Positions 23,490-34,842 of a DNA stretch of 64,000 bases are shown here, piece after piece. A model generated the notes under the pieces. It saw only the letters and a list, made by a program, of their open reading frames with translations. It did not search any database and was not told the origin of the DNA. Both the position numbers and the translations under genes were made by a program. Numbering within the stretch: the stretch's first letter is position 1; each line of letters starts with the position of its first letter. The stretch is taken from NCBI GenBank assembly GCA_020465985.1, contig JAANYP010005979.1, forward strand, positions 1 through 64,000, read 5' to 3'. This stretch comes from Centrapalus pauciflorus. Taxonomy: Eukaryota > Streptophyta > Magnoliopsida > Asterales > Asteraceae.

Positions 23490-24072
23490 TGTAAGGTCTG
23501 GCGACTACGGATCTATCTTGACGCGACACCTTCCAACGAGTGCGGAATTCTCGTTAGTGGCTTGACGGAAAGACCATGCACACCGAAACACGGAGACTAC
23601 CATGGTGATAGATGAACAACTAGAACACCCCAACACGATGATTCTCTCCAAACGAAACTCACTGATTGCAATCAAGTTCGAGATCGCCTCTTGCAAATCC
23701 TCTAACAAATTCTGCAAAAGTCTAATAATTTAACCTTTAATTATACTGAAAGGTTCGACTTTGTCTAGGACAAATTCGAACTTGGCCCAAGGCCTATTCG
23801 AACTTGTCCTCCTAGACAAATTCGAACCTACCCTAAACTCGAACCTTATCTTTCAAACTTATGTTTGAACTTATGTTTTATCTCATGTTTGAATTTATCT
23901 TTGAGTTTTATGTATGAACTTATTGTAACACGTTACCCTAAGTTCAAACATACAGTCAATCAATATCAAACATATATATCAAACACTTGTTAATATCCAA
24001 TATTAAGTAAAATGACTTACACAAAATGCTATCTAAAGTTAGACTGCTATCGTCACACAGGATGTGGTAACA
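23490..24072 (-). repeat. LTR c of complex D (5' LTR of the outer element)
   Basis: 583 bases with the same ends as LTR a and more similar to it than to LTR b. It is followed by the CTGAA duplication, and the gag of C resumes at once. Confidence 0.92.
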
Positions 24073-26175
24073 CTGAAGTCGGGAGCCTCAACATTCTTCT
24101 CGGGTGAAGAATCCATTCGAGTGGAGGTAGATGAATCTAGTAGCAGCGCATTCTTAGGGTTTTCAAAACCAGAAGAAAAACCAAGTCATTCAGCGTCTAC
24201 GTCTCAAGGATACACAAAGATGCCAATGAGCGCAAAATCGACTGAAGATCATCTGAATCTTTTGGCTTCGTTCGTCGCAGCATAAGACAATTGCGTTCAA
24301 GGGAAGATAAACGATCCTGCATTATGGGAAGAAGACTACGATCAGGTGGATCCTGATGACTTAGAGGAAATGGACCTACAATGACAACTGGCCATGGTGA
24401 CTTAGAGGGTGAAGCGGTTCATGAAGAGAATTGGGAGAAATCTGAACGTAGGCAACAGCAAGGTTGGGTTCGACAAATCAAAAGTTAAATGTTACAATTG
24501 CCAAGGCTTGGGACAATTTGCACGAGAGTGTCACAGACCGAAAGTAGAGAACTATCAGAATCCGACTCAAGGAAAATATCAGTCTGGTGGTTCGGGAAAT
24601 CAAGTAGCTATCGCTGGTCTGTTAACTAACGTGTCATCTAACAGACAGCTCGATGAAACTTATGATTGGAGTACTCATCTGGAGTCGAATGCTAGCCTTT
24701 ATGGCTGAAGTAATAGAGACTAGGGATGACAGAGCAGAATAAGTGGCAATGGACATCAAGAAGAATGATACTAGTCCTATGGTGGTGGAAACATTAGAGG
24801 AGCAGTCGATTCTGGAGTTTGCTGCCAAAATGGCTAACGTGGAATTGGATCACAAAAGGGTAACTCAAAACTTCTCTACTTTCCATGACTTATGTGTTTT
24901 AAGTGTTACTTTAAATGATAGGTTAAACTTAGTACTAGAAACACATAACAACTTAACTGCTAAGATTCAAATACTAAAATCAGATAATGCTAGTCTCTTA
25001 GATATTAAGAAAGATCTAAGGAATAAGCAGAAAGCAGATGCTCAGGATGTCATTGTTCTAAAAGACAAACTAAGTGAACAATGTGCAAGGATAGAACTTA
25101 TGTATGAGCATGTTGAAGCTTTAACCAAAGAACTTACCATTATGGAAGTAGAACTAGCAGAATCAAGAGTTAAGGTGGCTGAGGTAAATAGTATGCTTGA
25201 AAAGTTTAGGAACTCGTCTTTAAACCTAGGGAAGATCTTAGAAGCTCAACGGAAGTCTAAGAAACCAGTAGGATTAGGTTATCAAGAAAGTCCTCCACCT
25301 TTCAACAATAATTATGTGCCTCAACCTCAGGATAAAACCGATGAGCCGGTCGAATCAGAGGTAGCAACTGAAACTGAATCTAATAAGGATAAGTAAACTA
25401 AGGTGTCTAATACTAACTTTAAGATTAAAAAGGTCAAGTTTGTGCAGTATACTAGTGATACTATACTAGGAGAAGCTAAACCTGAAATTAATAATAAGCA
25501 AGAGGAAGTAATCACTATAGTTGAAATGAAAGAAAATGACACTAGTGAGACACAAAAATCAAAAGGCACATATAAGAAGTCGATTGATAAGATGTCATGC
25601 TTTTGATGTCATGAGAAGGGACATGTTGCGTCTAGCTGTCCTTATAAGAAAGTGGAGTCTACACCCTCTAAACTAGAGTCTAATCTTGCTGTAGGAAAGC
25701 AAGAACAACAAAGACCAGTACCTAGTATTGCTGGCACAAGTAGTTCTCAAAACACTGAGAAGAATGTGAATGCAACACCTAGGATAGCTGTTAGACAAAT
25801 ACCTGTGTCGGTTAGACCAAATGAGGTGGTTAGAACTAATTCTCCAAATAAAGTTCCTAATCATAATAGGTCAGTACCACAACAAAGCTATAGGAGTACA
25901 ACACCTAGAAGGACTTACAATCCAGTTAGGTCTCATACTCCTTAAAGACAACAGAAACCAGGTAGAACCCAAGGATATCAATCTGAAATGCCTTATAATA
26001 GAAATTATTCAACGGCTCAACAGCAAATGCCAACCCAAAGGCCAAGAGTGAATCTTAATCACTCAGCACCACAACAGGTTCTCAATCAAAAACCCAAGTC
26101 ACCTGAAGGAGAGATGGGAATTTGAAGGAGTTCACGTATGTGGATGAGAATGGTATTACCAAGTCAGTCATGGCT
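24073..26175 (+). pseudogene. gag: Copia gag of element C, resumed after D
   Basis: Continues the protein cut at 5289: ASTFFSGEESIRVEV, MPMSAKSTEDHLNLLASFVA, stops near 24283, 24383 and 24404, then a zinc knuckle at 24490-24531 whose His is replaced by Gln (CYNCQGLGQFAREC). A 217-codon open stretch (24743-25396) forms the coiled coil (ELMYEHVEALTKELTIME) and ends in EKFRNSSLNLGKIL and KPVGLGY. The next piece (25403-25606) reaches a second knuckle, CF-stop-CHEKGHVASSC, where the stop is TGA where an Arg codon would fit. A basic Ser/Thr/Pro tail (25652-26175) leads to the protease. D has the same order on the minus strand. Confidence 0.87.
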
Positions 26176-28057
26176 TGGGTTCCCCATGATAACTAACTTG
26201 TTTTCTTTCATGTGCAGGAGCTAACTATGGGTCTAAACAACAAATGGTTCATCGACAATGGTTGCTCTCGTCACATGACTAGGGAAAGAAGTCTACTCAC
26301 AGACTTCAAGGGAGGGAACAAGGACTTTGTATCATTCGCTGGGAACAAGGGAGGTCATATCACTGGAACAGGAGTGGTCACTAATGGAACAATCACACTT
26401 GATCAAGTTTACCATGTTGATAAACTTGATCACAATCTCATTAGTGTATCTCAGATCTGTGATAAGAAGAATTCAGTAATTTTTACTGAAACTGAAGCGT
26501 TAATGCTGAAGCCGGGATTTAAAATACCTAAAGAGTGGATCATGATGAGAGCCCCAAGGAATAATGATATGTACATGATGGACATGAACATATCAGATTT
26601 GTCAATGGGAACAATCTGTCTTCTATCCAAAGCTTCAGAGTCCGAATCCAGCTTATGGCACAGACGCATGGCACACTTGCACCTAAGCAAAATGAATATC
26701 ACTAAACATGGACTGGTGTAAGGTGTTCCACTAAAGAGTTTTCAGTTCGATGACAAGTGTGTCCCGTGCAAGAATGGAAAACAACACAAGAAGTCACACA
26801 AGTCAAAGACTCAGAACTCGATAGCTTCCACCATCGATTTGCTGCATGTGGATCTTTTCGGTCCAATCAACAAAAGGAGTATAGGTGGTAGTTGGTTTTG
26901 TTTTGTTATCACTGATGATTACTCGCGTTTTTCTTGGGTTATCTTTTTAAGTACAAAGGAACAAACAATTGGAAAGTTGATTAGGTTCTTAGACCAAGTC
27001 CAGAACTCATACGAGACAAAGGTAAAACGTATGAGGAGTGATAACGGAACCGAATTTAAAAACACAGTAATTGGTGTGTATTGCCAATCCAAAGGCATAG
27101 TGCATCAATTTAGTGCACCTTATGAGCCACAAGAAAATGGGGTGGCAGAACGTAAGAACAGGACTTTGATTGAGGCAGCAAGGACAATGCTCTCGGATTC
27201 AAAGCTTCATACCATGTTTTGGGGGGAGGCAGTGAATACCGCGTGTCATGTTTTAAACTGGGTCCTTACTGTCAAATCACTAAACAAAACCTGTTATGAA
27301 GTTCTCAATAAAAGACCACCAAATTTAACTGGCTTTGAACCGTTTGGGGTACCGTGTACTTTATTGAAAACAAAACATCAACCTAAGTTTTGGTGAAAAG
27401 GCTGACGTACGATACTTTCTAGGTTATGTCCCTAACTCACCTAAGAAAAGGGTTTTTAACAAAACAAATGGTACATTAGAGATTGTGTTTAACATACATG
27501 TAACAAGATATTCACATGAACCCCAAACTGGTCCGGAATGATTATTTGATTATGACTCTTTGTTTGAATCATTTAACATACCGTTTAGGGGAAATGCAGG
27601 TACAGTGGAAAATGATTTCTCATCATTAAACCTTAATGATGACTACCAAAGTTTTCCAAAGTTGAGAACTCCATCAACATCTGAGCCTACAACGACAGAG
27701 GATGGGTCTCCAACAGAGAATGAACCTGAATTACCTACGTACGAGAATCAGACGAATAGTTCTAACTCCAAGGATAGTGATCATGAGGAAGGGAATGTAC
27801 CGTCTGAAGGCATACCCCCGTTAGGTGAAATAGGATCAAATTTAGGAAATAATCTTCAGGTCAATGAGATTGAGACATCGAGGATAAACAAGGATCATCC
27901 AATTTAGAGTATCATAGGAAATCCGAATACTGGTGTGAGAACTAGGAGTAGTGTGAATAATAACACGGTGCTGTTATCGATGATCAATGACACCGAGGTG
28001 TATCACACGTGTCTATACTCATGTTTCATCTCACAAGTAGAGCCAAAGAATGTGTAA
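26176..28057 (+). pseudogene. pol: Copia protease and integrase of element C, broken
   Basis: The protease begins around 26212 with KWFIDNGCSRHMT (the catalytic triad reads DNG instead of DSG), then FVSFAGNKGGHITGTGVVTN and HNLISVSQICDKK. The pre-integrase zinc domain has LWHRRMAHLH and, after a TAA near 26719, CVPCKNGKQHKK. The integrase core (26839-27396, one open frame) has LLHVDLFGPI (Asp), RMRSDNGTEFKN (Asp), QENGVAERKNRTLIEAARTM (Glu) and MFWGEAVNTACHVLN. After a frameshift near 27396 the C-terminal region runs to an acidic Ser/Glu linker (27560-27907). Further stops occur near 27906 and 28056. The catalytic DDE residues of the core are present, but the polyprotein is disrupted. Confidence 0.88.
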
Positions 28058-28893
28058 ATGACACTGAAAGACAACTCTTGGGTTGAAGCCATGCAAGAAG
28101 AACTGTCACAGTTCAGAAAACTTAAAGTGTGGGAGTTAGTGTCGTTACATCGAGGAGAAGTTGGAATAGGGACCAAATGGGTCTTTAAGTGCAAAAGGGA
28201 TGATCAGGATATAGTTACTCGTAACATGGCAAGACTTGTGGTAAAAGGATTAAACCAGGAAGAGGTAATTGATTACAAAGAAGTGTTTGCACCAGTTGCG
28301 AGGCTCGAGGCAATTCGTGTGTTTCTGGCTTTCGCGTCCTTCAAAGGGTTTAAGTTATATCAACTTGACGTAAAGAGTGCATTCCTGTACGGTAAGGTGA
28401 AGTAATTGGTGTACGTCGAAAAGCCGCCTGGGTTTACTGATCCAAAGTATCCCGACAGAGTATATCGACTTGATAAGGTTCGTTATGGATTGCATCAGAC
28501 ACCAAGGGCTTGGTATGAGACGCTATCAACTCATCTTTTGGACAATGGGTTTGAAAGAGGGGGAATTAATAGTACATTGTTCGTGAAATGAAAAGGAGAA
28601 GACATATCTTGGTGAAAGTGTACGTCGACGACATCATCCTCGGGTCGTCAAACGAACAGATGTTCAAAGATTTTGAAAAGGTTATGAAGTCGAAGTTTAA
28701 GATGAGTGCTATGGGAGAGTTGAACTACTTTCTGGGTTTGCAAGTTGAACAAATGAAAGAAGGCATGTTTATCCATCAGACGAATTATGTCTACGACATT
28801 TGGGAGCTCTTCGGGATGGAAGGAACAAAGCTGACCGCACACTTTAGTACTCCGATTCAAGTGTCACAATCTCGGACCGGGTACAGAAAGTGA
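28058..28893 (+). pseudogene. pol: Copia reverse transcriptase of element C, broken by stops
   Basis: Starts in LKDNSWVEAMQEELSQF and shows IGTKWVFKCKRD, DYKEVFAPVARLEAIRVF, YQLDVKSAFLYG, then a TAA at about 28403, EKPPGFTDPKYPDRVYRLDK, YGLHQTPRAWYETLSTHLL, a TGA at about 28590, then the catalytic YVDDIILGSSNEQMF and MGELNYFLGLQVEQMKEGMF. The YVDD box is intact, unlike the deleted one in D, but the two stops and the frame change after 28860 prevent a full-length product. The downstream frame leads into RNase H. Confidence 0.9.
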
Positions 28894-29392
28894 TACTAAT
28901 GTGGATCCAACTTTATATCGGGCCATGATCGGGTCACTCATGTATTTAACTGTATCTAGACATGACATAATGTTTTTCTCTGTGTATTTGTGCTAGGTTT
29001 CAAACAAATCCAATGGACATGCATATGAAAGCCGTGAAGCGAATTCTGAGAAACCTGAAGTCGAAACCGAATCAGTGACTTTGGTATCATGCTGATTGAG
29101 ATCTGGAATTGGAGGCATACACGGACTCAGATTATGGTGAGTACACCTTGAACCGGAAATCAACAACTGGAGGTTGTCAGTTCCTTGGAGGGAGGCTCGT
29201 ATCCTGGAAATGAAAGAAACAAACTTCTGTAGTCGTATCAACGTGCGAGGCCGAGTATGTAGCTGCTGGTAGTTGCTGTTCACAGGTTTTGTGGATACAA
29301 TAACAATTGCCGGATTACGGTTTGACTTACACTCATACTCCCATTAGGATAGGTAATTAGTCAACAATTGCTATAACTAATAATCCAGTTAA
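28894..29392 (+). pseudogene. pol: Copia RNase H of element C, first part, cut by E
   Basis: Recognised piecewise in shifting frames: DPTLYRAMIGSLMYLT near 28900, NRKSTTGGCQFLGGRLVSW near 29150, TCEAEYVAAGSCCSQVLWI near 29240, and ITNNPV at the end. The coding sequence stops at element E (29393) and continues at 37210 after the GTTAA duplication. Several frameshifts precede the break, so C was already decaying or has decayed since. Confidence 0.8.
29388..29392. repeat. Target-site duplication of element E, left copy (GTTAA)
   Basis: GTTAA before the LTR; the second copy is 37210-37214. Removing E and one copy restores the RNase H reading NPVKHSKTKHIDIRHH. Confidence 0.93.
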
Positions 29393-29614
29393 TGTAACAA
29401 CCCAACTTTTAGTCCAAATTAATATCTGATCATCGAACCAATAATGTAATTTTATTACATTATTTGAATTATAATTTAATTAAGTATTGAAATATTTAAT
29501 TAAATTATATAAATATTTAAATTATGAATTTATAAATTATTAAGATAATTAAATAAAAGAAATATAAGATACGAAATTGATAGTGGGTTAAGTAGCAAAC
29601 GTAACTAGTTAAAG

Positions 29615-29719
29615 TATACAAACGGGATCTAGACTCATAAAATCAGATTCACTCTCTCTCTCTATACTCTCTCTCTCTCTAGACTTTTTCTCTCTCTACT
29701 CTCTCTCTACATCTCTCTA
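29615..29719 (+). promoter_or_regulatory. Core promoter of the 5' LTR of E
   Basis: TATACAAA at 29615-29622 followed by CT repeats to 29719. The 3' LTR has TATATAAA at the same place (35065-35072), so the 5' copy appears to carry a TATA-box substitution. Confidence 0.55.
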
Positions 29720-29831
29720 AGTTTTCTCCCAAACCGACCGTCGGATCATCAAGATTTATACGTCATTGGGAAGATCTCGAAGAATACTACAAGATTATAC
29801 GGTTGCATGTAGGATTACGCACGAATTTGAG

Positions 29832-31467
29832 GTAAGAATTTCGTTTTAAGTTTTATATCTTTCGGTTTTGAAGTTAGAAACTCGAAACTAGCATTTTTAT
29901 GAGTTTAAGGTAGTATAACTTGATTATTAACTAGATTATGTATAATATAAGTGAATCTAGGAGTAATACTTAAACATATTTGGTGATTTTAGACCTTAAA
30001 CGAGTGTTTTAAAGATATAAAAGATGAACAAATTCGAAATAATAAGAACAAACTCGAAATACATTGATCAAATTCGATTTGTGGTGAAACTCGAATATAT
30101 GTTCGAATTTAACTATAAATTCGAAAGGGGGGCTTCGAAACTAGTTCGTAAATTCGAATTTAATCTTGTGGCATTCGAAATTGTTCATTAAATTCGAATC
30201 ATAGTTCGAATTTAGTCCTAGAAATCGAGTTTGGCTCCGAATTTAGCTATAGATTTCGAATTTAAGCATAAATGTTCGACTATGATGTTAAATTCGAATT
30301 AGGGTTTCGAATTTAACCTTGTATTCGATTCTAATTTATAGGTTGAAGCTATGGATTCGAATTTGAAGATAAATCAAATGTGTATTTCGAATTTAATAAG
30401 AGAATTAGAACCCCATACCCTAAATTGATTATTTTGAATAAATCATATGATCAATACATAAAATAACAAGAATATATGCTTTAATGACTAACTATATATG
30501 TATGATTATATATATATACACAAAGATCTTTAGAGAATATAATGAACAAAGAATACAAATGAAAGAATGAGAATGATGATCATGTAATCAAATTATAGAT
30601 TTTGAGATTCAAAGATCAACGAGCGAACATTAAGCTTATTAAATTGAGTGAATACTGAATATACTATTCAAATGATATGAATAACAAATTGAGCAATAAG
30701 ATGACGAGCATCTGAAAACCTGACGTAAGTCAGATAGTGGGTCTAATCCACTACAGATTGTGAGCAACAGAGCCAGAGCCAGAAAGTAAAAGAGCACAAA
30801 TAACCAGTAACTGTGAGTTGTAGAATTCACTTTAACTGCATATTATGTGTATTGAGACTTTTGTTGCATGATCCTGATTTTATTGACATTCTGATCTTGA
30901 GCTTATTGATATATATTATCATAGTATATTTACTATGATTTGTTGAGCTGAGCATTTATTCTTCCAGAATCTTTTTCATTGACGAGTCATTTGATTGTTA
31001 AGCTTAACTCCATCACTATTGCTCAGTGTTGGGTTAATGTTAAGCTTATGATGTGCTGATTTACGTGATGAAAGCACAGAGGGTAGCTAGAGCTGAGCAT
31101 TCCGATGATATCCATATAGAGCTTTTACTGGTAGCTAGCCCAGTACGTGGCTGATCCCCACTAATGATGCGTGTGTATGGATTTATCATCATCCGAGCAT
31201 TCCTTACGAATTTGTCTAAAAGTCTCAAGAGCAACAACATTTTTATAACTGGGAGCTGAGCAAAGTCGCGCATCAAAAGAGCATTAATTGGCCAATGACC
31301 CTTCGAGATTGAGCTGTGCATGAGCCTAGTGCAGTGTATATAGAGCTGAGCCGTGCATGAGCCGAGTGCAGTGCATGTGCTTCCGCGTTCATAATTGCAT
31401 GTTAAATGTGAAATTCTACATTCTCACTAAGCAAATAAGCTTACCCCGTTGTTACATTATTTTTCAG
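29832..31467 (+). other. Predicted leader intron in the E LTR
   Basis: Donor TTGAG|GTAAGA at 29832 and acceptor TTATTTTTCAG ending at 31467. Both junctions match those of A on the minus strand (2604, 1188). The TTCGAA-rich tract lies inside it. Inferred, not demonstrated. Confidence 0.5.
30020..30400. repeat. TTCGAA-dense tract in the E LTR
   Basis: Irregular recurrence of TTCGAA, mostly as AAATTCGAATTTA, repeated in the 3' LTR at about 35475-35850. Confidence 0.75.
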
Positions 31468-31769
31468 GTAAAGGCAAAGGATTGGCTGGACCTAGTTCAT
31501 AGGTCAGGACTTGAAAGAGCTTGAAGTGCTTTAGAACCTGTTCCAATACCTTGGTACTTGATTAAAGATAGAGCTTTTGGGTTTGGGCTAGTTTACATTT
31601 GTGCTTTGATGAAATAGTCTAGTAGTCTGTCCCTATTACTTAGAAATTTTCTCTGATTGTAATTAACTTTTATTCCGCAACTGTTAATTTTATCTTAGTT
31701 TCATGATTGATATTGCGTTGCTACTGGGACTTGACTTGAGACCTTTGAGAAATCTTGGGTCTCACAGGA

Positions 31770-31781
31770 TGGTATCAGAGC
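31770..31781 (+). promoter_or_regulatory. Primer-binding site of element E
   Basis: TGGTATCAGAGC, three bases after the LTR end; initiator tRNA-Met type. Confidence 0.92.
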
Positions 31782-31967
31782 AATAGTTTCAGTGAATCAT
31801 TGTATTACGTGTAATACATGATCTCAAACTTGTGCAATGCTATAGTATCAATCATGACAGGATGGCTTGAACTAAGATAGGTTTCAGAGACTAGTAGGAC
31901 GGGGCATGAAAGGGTACAATGTGCTAGCCTTATGATCTAAATACTTAGTGATTTGAATTTCAGAGCT

Positions 31968-33210
31968 ATGTCAGGAGAAGGTGGACCATCAGGTGGCATG
32001 ACCCCAGAGCAAGTCCTGGGAATGATGCATCAACTAATAACCCAGAATAATGAGCAACAAAACAAGTTTATGCTAGAGCAAATTGAATCAATAAAGAAAA
32101 CTGAAAAGATAAATAAACATAAAAAGAAGCAAACTGAACAGTCAAGCGAATCTGATTCTGATGATGAGCATGTCATAAACGAGTTGTGCAGCCAAAAGGC
32201 TGTAGATTTAAAGACTTAAAAGCGAGTGGTGCCATGATGTTTGAAGGCACAGTAGATCCAATACAAGCGTTAGATTGGATAAGTCATATTGAAGAGATTT
32301 TCAGTATCTCAGAATGTCTGGACAGCAATAGAGTTAAGTTTGCTACAGCACTGTTCGTTGGAGCTGCTAGAGCCTGGTGGAAAACACAAAGGAGCATCTA
32401 TGGTGAGGAAGCAAATATGACACTGGACTGGGAGCAGTTCTTGAGACGTTCAACGCCAAATACTGTCAAACAGACAAACAAGACGAACTTGAGATGCAGT
32501 TGATGAAATTGAAACAAGGAACTAAGACCGTTGATGAATACGAGCATGAGTTCTCGAGACTTTACGGCTACTCGTCATATCAAGTAGCAACAGAAGATTG
32601 TAAGATAAATCGATTCAGACTGGGTCTGAATCCAGCATATAGAAGACAAATGAGCAGCATAAAGTTCACGACGTATCTTAGTATAGTGGAAGCAGCAAGA
32701 ATGGTGGAGCGGGAATTCACAGATCCGAGTTGTGAACCCGTTATGATGGCTATAAGTCCTACTTGTCCATCTCCACCTAAGAAACAGAAATCTAGTAGAT
32801 TCTTTAGTTCATCAAAGTCTAGTCAGCAGCAGTCACAAGCATCCTCTACACCACAGAAGACTAGAGTCTATTCCATACAGTCAGGAGCGCGACCGTGTAA
32901 ACGCTGTAACAGATTTCATAGTGGACGTTGCAACCCTAGAGATGTGACCTGTTACACTTGTAACCGGATTGGACATGGAAGCGATGAGTGCCCAGAAAGA
33001 AACGACGTATGCTACAACTATGGTGAGCGTGGACATTATGCCAAGCATTGCCCAAATGCACACGATCTTACTAATCAGGAACAACCAGTTGGCAGAGCAA
33101 TTCAACAGAGTACTACAATGATACCTACAGCAAAGGCGCGAGTTTTCCATATTACTGCTGAGGATGCCGAGGAGACACCAGAGACGCCACAAGACCACAA
33201 TGGTAACTAA
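31968..33210 (+). pseudogene. gag: Gypsy gag of element E, two frameshifts
   Basis: Starts at the ATG at 31968 (MSGEGGPSGGMTPEQVLGMM). A Lys-rich linker is followed by a frameshift near 32200, then FEGTVDPIQALDWISHIEEIF, ARAWWKTQRSIYGEE and DWEQFL. A second frameshift near 32440-32490 leads into MKLKQGTKTVDEYEHEFSRL, a Ser/Gln-rich stretch and the zinc knuckles: CYTCNRIGHGSDEC is intact, while the second reads CYNYGERGHYAKHC with a Cys replaced by Tyr. The frame ends TPQDHNGN close to where the protease would begin. It matches the intact gag of A across the capsid domain. It could not give a full Gag, so E would need proteins from a relative such as A. Confidence 0.88.
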
Positions 33211-34842
33211 TACTAAATTTCTTATACAAATAAATGATTTAATTCTGTTACTAGATCAATTTCAATTCCAAAATAAGTATTGAGTTAACTGTGCAACCCT
33301 GTCATCAATAGTGAATAATGCGGATGACATATGGGTTGTATCAGTTGAAGTTACGATACAAATACATTTCCAATAAAAAATTATACCTATAGACAATATA
33401 GGTATTGAAATCTGAATCATGTATGATTCAAAACCCGAGAAGAAATCAAAATATAATCCTAAACACCAGCTACTTCGTAAATCCTTGTAATCTAAATGAT
33501 TACAGCGTGTCTCTTAAGGAGGCAGAGGTAGAAGTTGTTAATTAAATAAAACTAATGAGAATAGAATTATTGAAACAAGTTGATAAGCCCCAATGACAAC
33601 TTGGATGAGAATCAAAGAAGTCAGAGGCACAAAGCGAGAGTGATAAAGAAATAGATTGAGATTTTGTAAAGTCAAGCAAATTAGTCATGAATGACTAATG
33701 AAAAGCCTAAGCAAATTGTCGATTTCTATCAAATCATTTCCTTAGAATTCGATTCTGTATCGCATTTGTTTTCTATGTCGTTAATGTTCCTATTCGCTGC
33801 AAGATTTGAAAGCATATGATCACTTCAAGTTCTTGATCATAGTTGACTTGCCTGAAATATCCCTCAACTACCGAAATCGTTGCGAAGAAGACGTGGACGA
33901 TTGTAACTCCAAACTTTGATTCTATGTTCGAACTCCTGTTTTGTTCAGCAAGTTTTTAAATGCAACATTTCAACATTGTGCCTCAATCTCATTCTCAGCT
34001 TCTAAACACTCGATTTTTTTGGAAGATTTTGCTTCTCGAGAGACTGCTTACATAAAAGATTTGGCGGATATGGCAGCGCAATTTGAGATCAAGGTAGGTG
34101 AGGCGGAATCGTTACACGAAGAGTTGGCTCCGGTTGTTGCGCCGGAGGATTGATTCTATTTGTTTGATAGAGTGAATAAAATTATAAGTCTTTATAGCAA
34201 GTCAGCACAAGTCAGAAAATCAGTTAAGCGATTGATGATTGTAACATCATCAATAAAAGAAACATAAAGTACAGATATCAGATTCCCGAAAAGCTCTGTA
34301 ACTATTACAAGAGCAAATGAGAAGAGTTTAGAGCTAATTGATAGGTATAGATGTTAGCTAAATTGATAGAGATATAAAGTTAAATCTCAAAAATCCATAA
34401 AATGAATATATAAATGAAAATTTTGCAATAATACAGATGAGAGATTTAAAAAGCCATAACTGACTCAAGATCAAACGAAAGAGATATATGAGCTAACTCA
34501 TGTATTGAGTTATTATCTGGATTGATTATGGTATAAAATATAAAGCTCACATATTAAGGGTATGAATGATAAGTCATAATTTCTAAAATGATCAACGACT
34601 AATACATAACAGTGAAATATTGAATCAAATATGAAACTCCAAAGAGAAACTAGAGTTTCTTGTGCTTGAGAATCTCAAAGAAATGAAAAGATGTAAAATA
34701 CAGATGGTGCTCGTTCCGTGGAAACACCACAAAGGTTCGCATCAGTCTTGGAAATTAAGAGATATCATAAAAGCTATCTGTCCAATTCTGTTCGAACATA
34801 TCTAACTTCAGGGACGAAGTTTATGCGTGGTGGAGCCCATTC
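33211..34842 (+). other. Internal noncoding region of element E in place of pol
   Basis: 1.6 kb of AT-rich DNA between gag and the 3' LTR with no protease, RT or integrase motif in any frame. Only one ORF of note (33941-34153). The last 40 bases (CTTCAGGGACGAAGTTT, then GTGGTGGAG) resemble the end of a chromovirus pol and a weak polypurine tract. Confidence 0.7.
33941..34153 (+). other. Unrecognised 70-codon open frame inside element E
   Basis: Its product ends KDLADMAAQFEIKVGEAESL and then HEELAPVVAPED, with more even amino-acid use and less AT-rich codons than its surroundings. There is no ATG start (it opens on TTG), and I recognise no family. It could be a captured exon fragment of a host gene or chance. 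AAGGTAGGT at its centre resembles a splice donor. Confidence 0.2.

Larger units (their letters stand above)
5290..24072 (-). mobile_element. Complex D: Ty1/copia element with three LTRs
   Basis: Minus-strand copia DNA of 18.8 kb inside the gag of C, flanked by CTGAA. Plus-strand order: LTR a (5290-5848), post-RNase H ORF copy 1, spacer, RNase H fragment, LTR b (11612-12215), post-RNase H ORF copy 2, spacer, RNase H-RT-integrase-protease-gag, PBS, LTR c (23490-24072). LTRs a and c share variants that b lacks (for example AACACGATGATTCTC in a and c against GACACAATGATTATC in b). The simplest reading is one element with LTRs a and c, invaded in its pol at 11611 by a second element owning LTR b, followed by recombination that removed the duplicated remainder. 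All genes are broken. Confidence 0.85.
29393..31766 (+). repeat. 5' LTR of element E (2374 bp)
   Basis: TGTAACAACCC to GGTCTCACA. It is nearly identical to the 3' LTR over its whole length apart from scattered substitutions and an 8-base difference in the CT tract. It contains a TATA-like box (29615-29622, here TATACAAA), a CT tract (29651-29719), a predicted leader intron (29832-31467) and a TTCGAA-rich tract (about 30020-30400). Confidence 0.94.

Noticed and set aside
31061..31321. Minus-strand open frame repeated at 36504-36782
   Set aside because: Present twice only because it lies in both LTRs of E; antisense and no recognisable domain.
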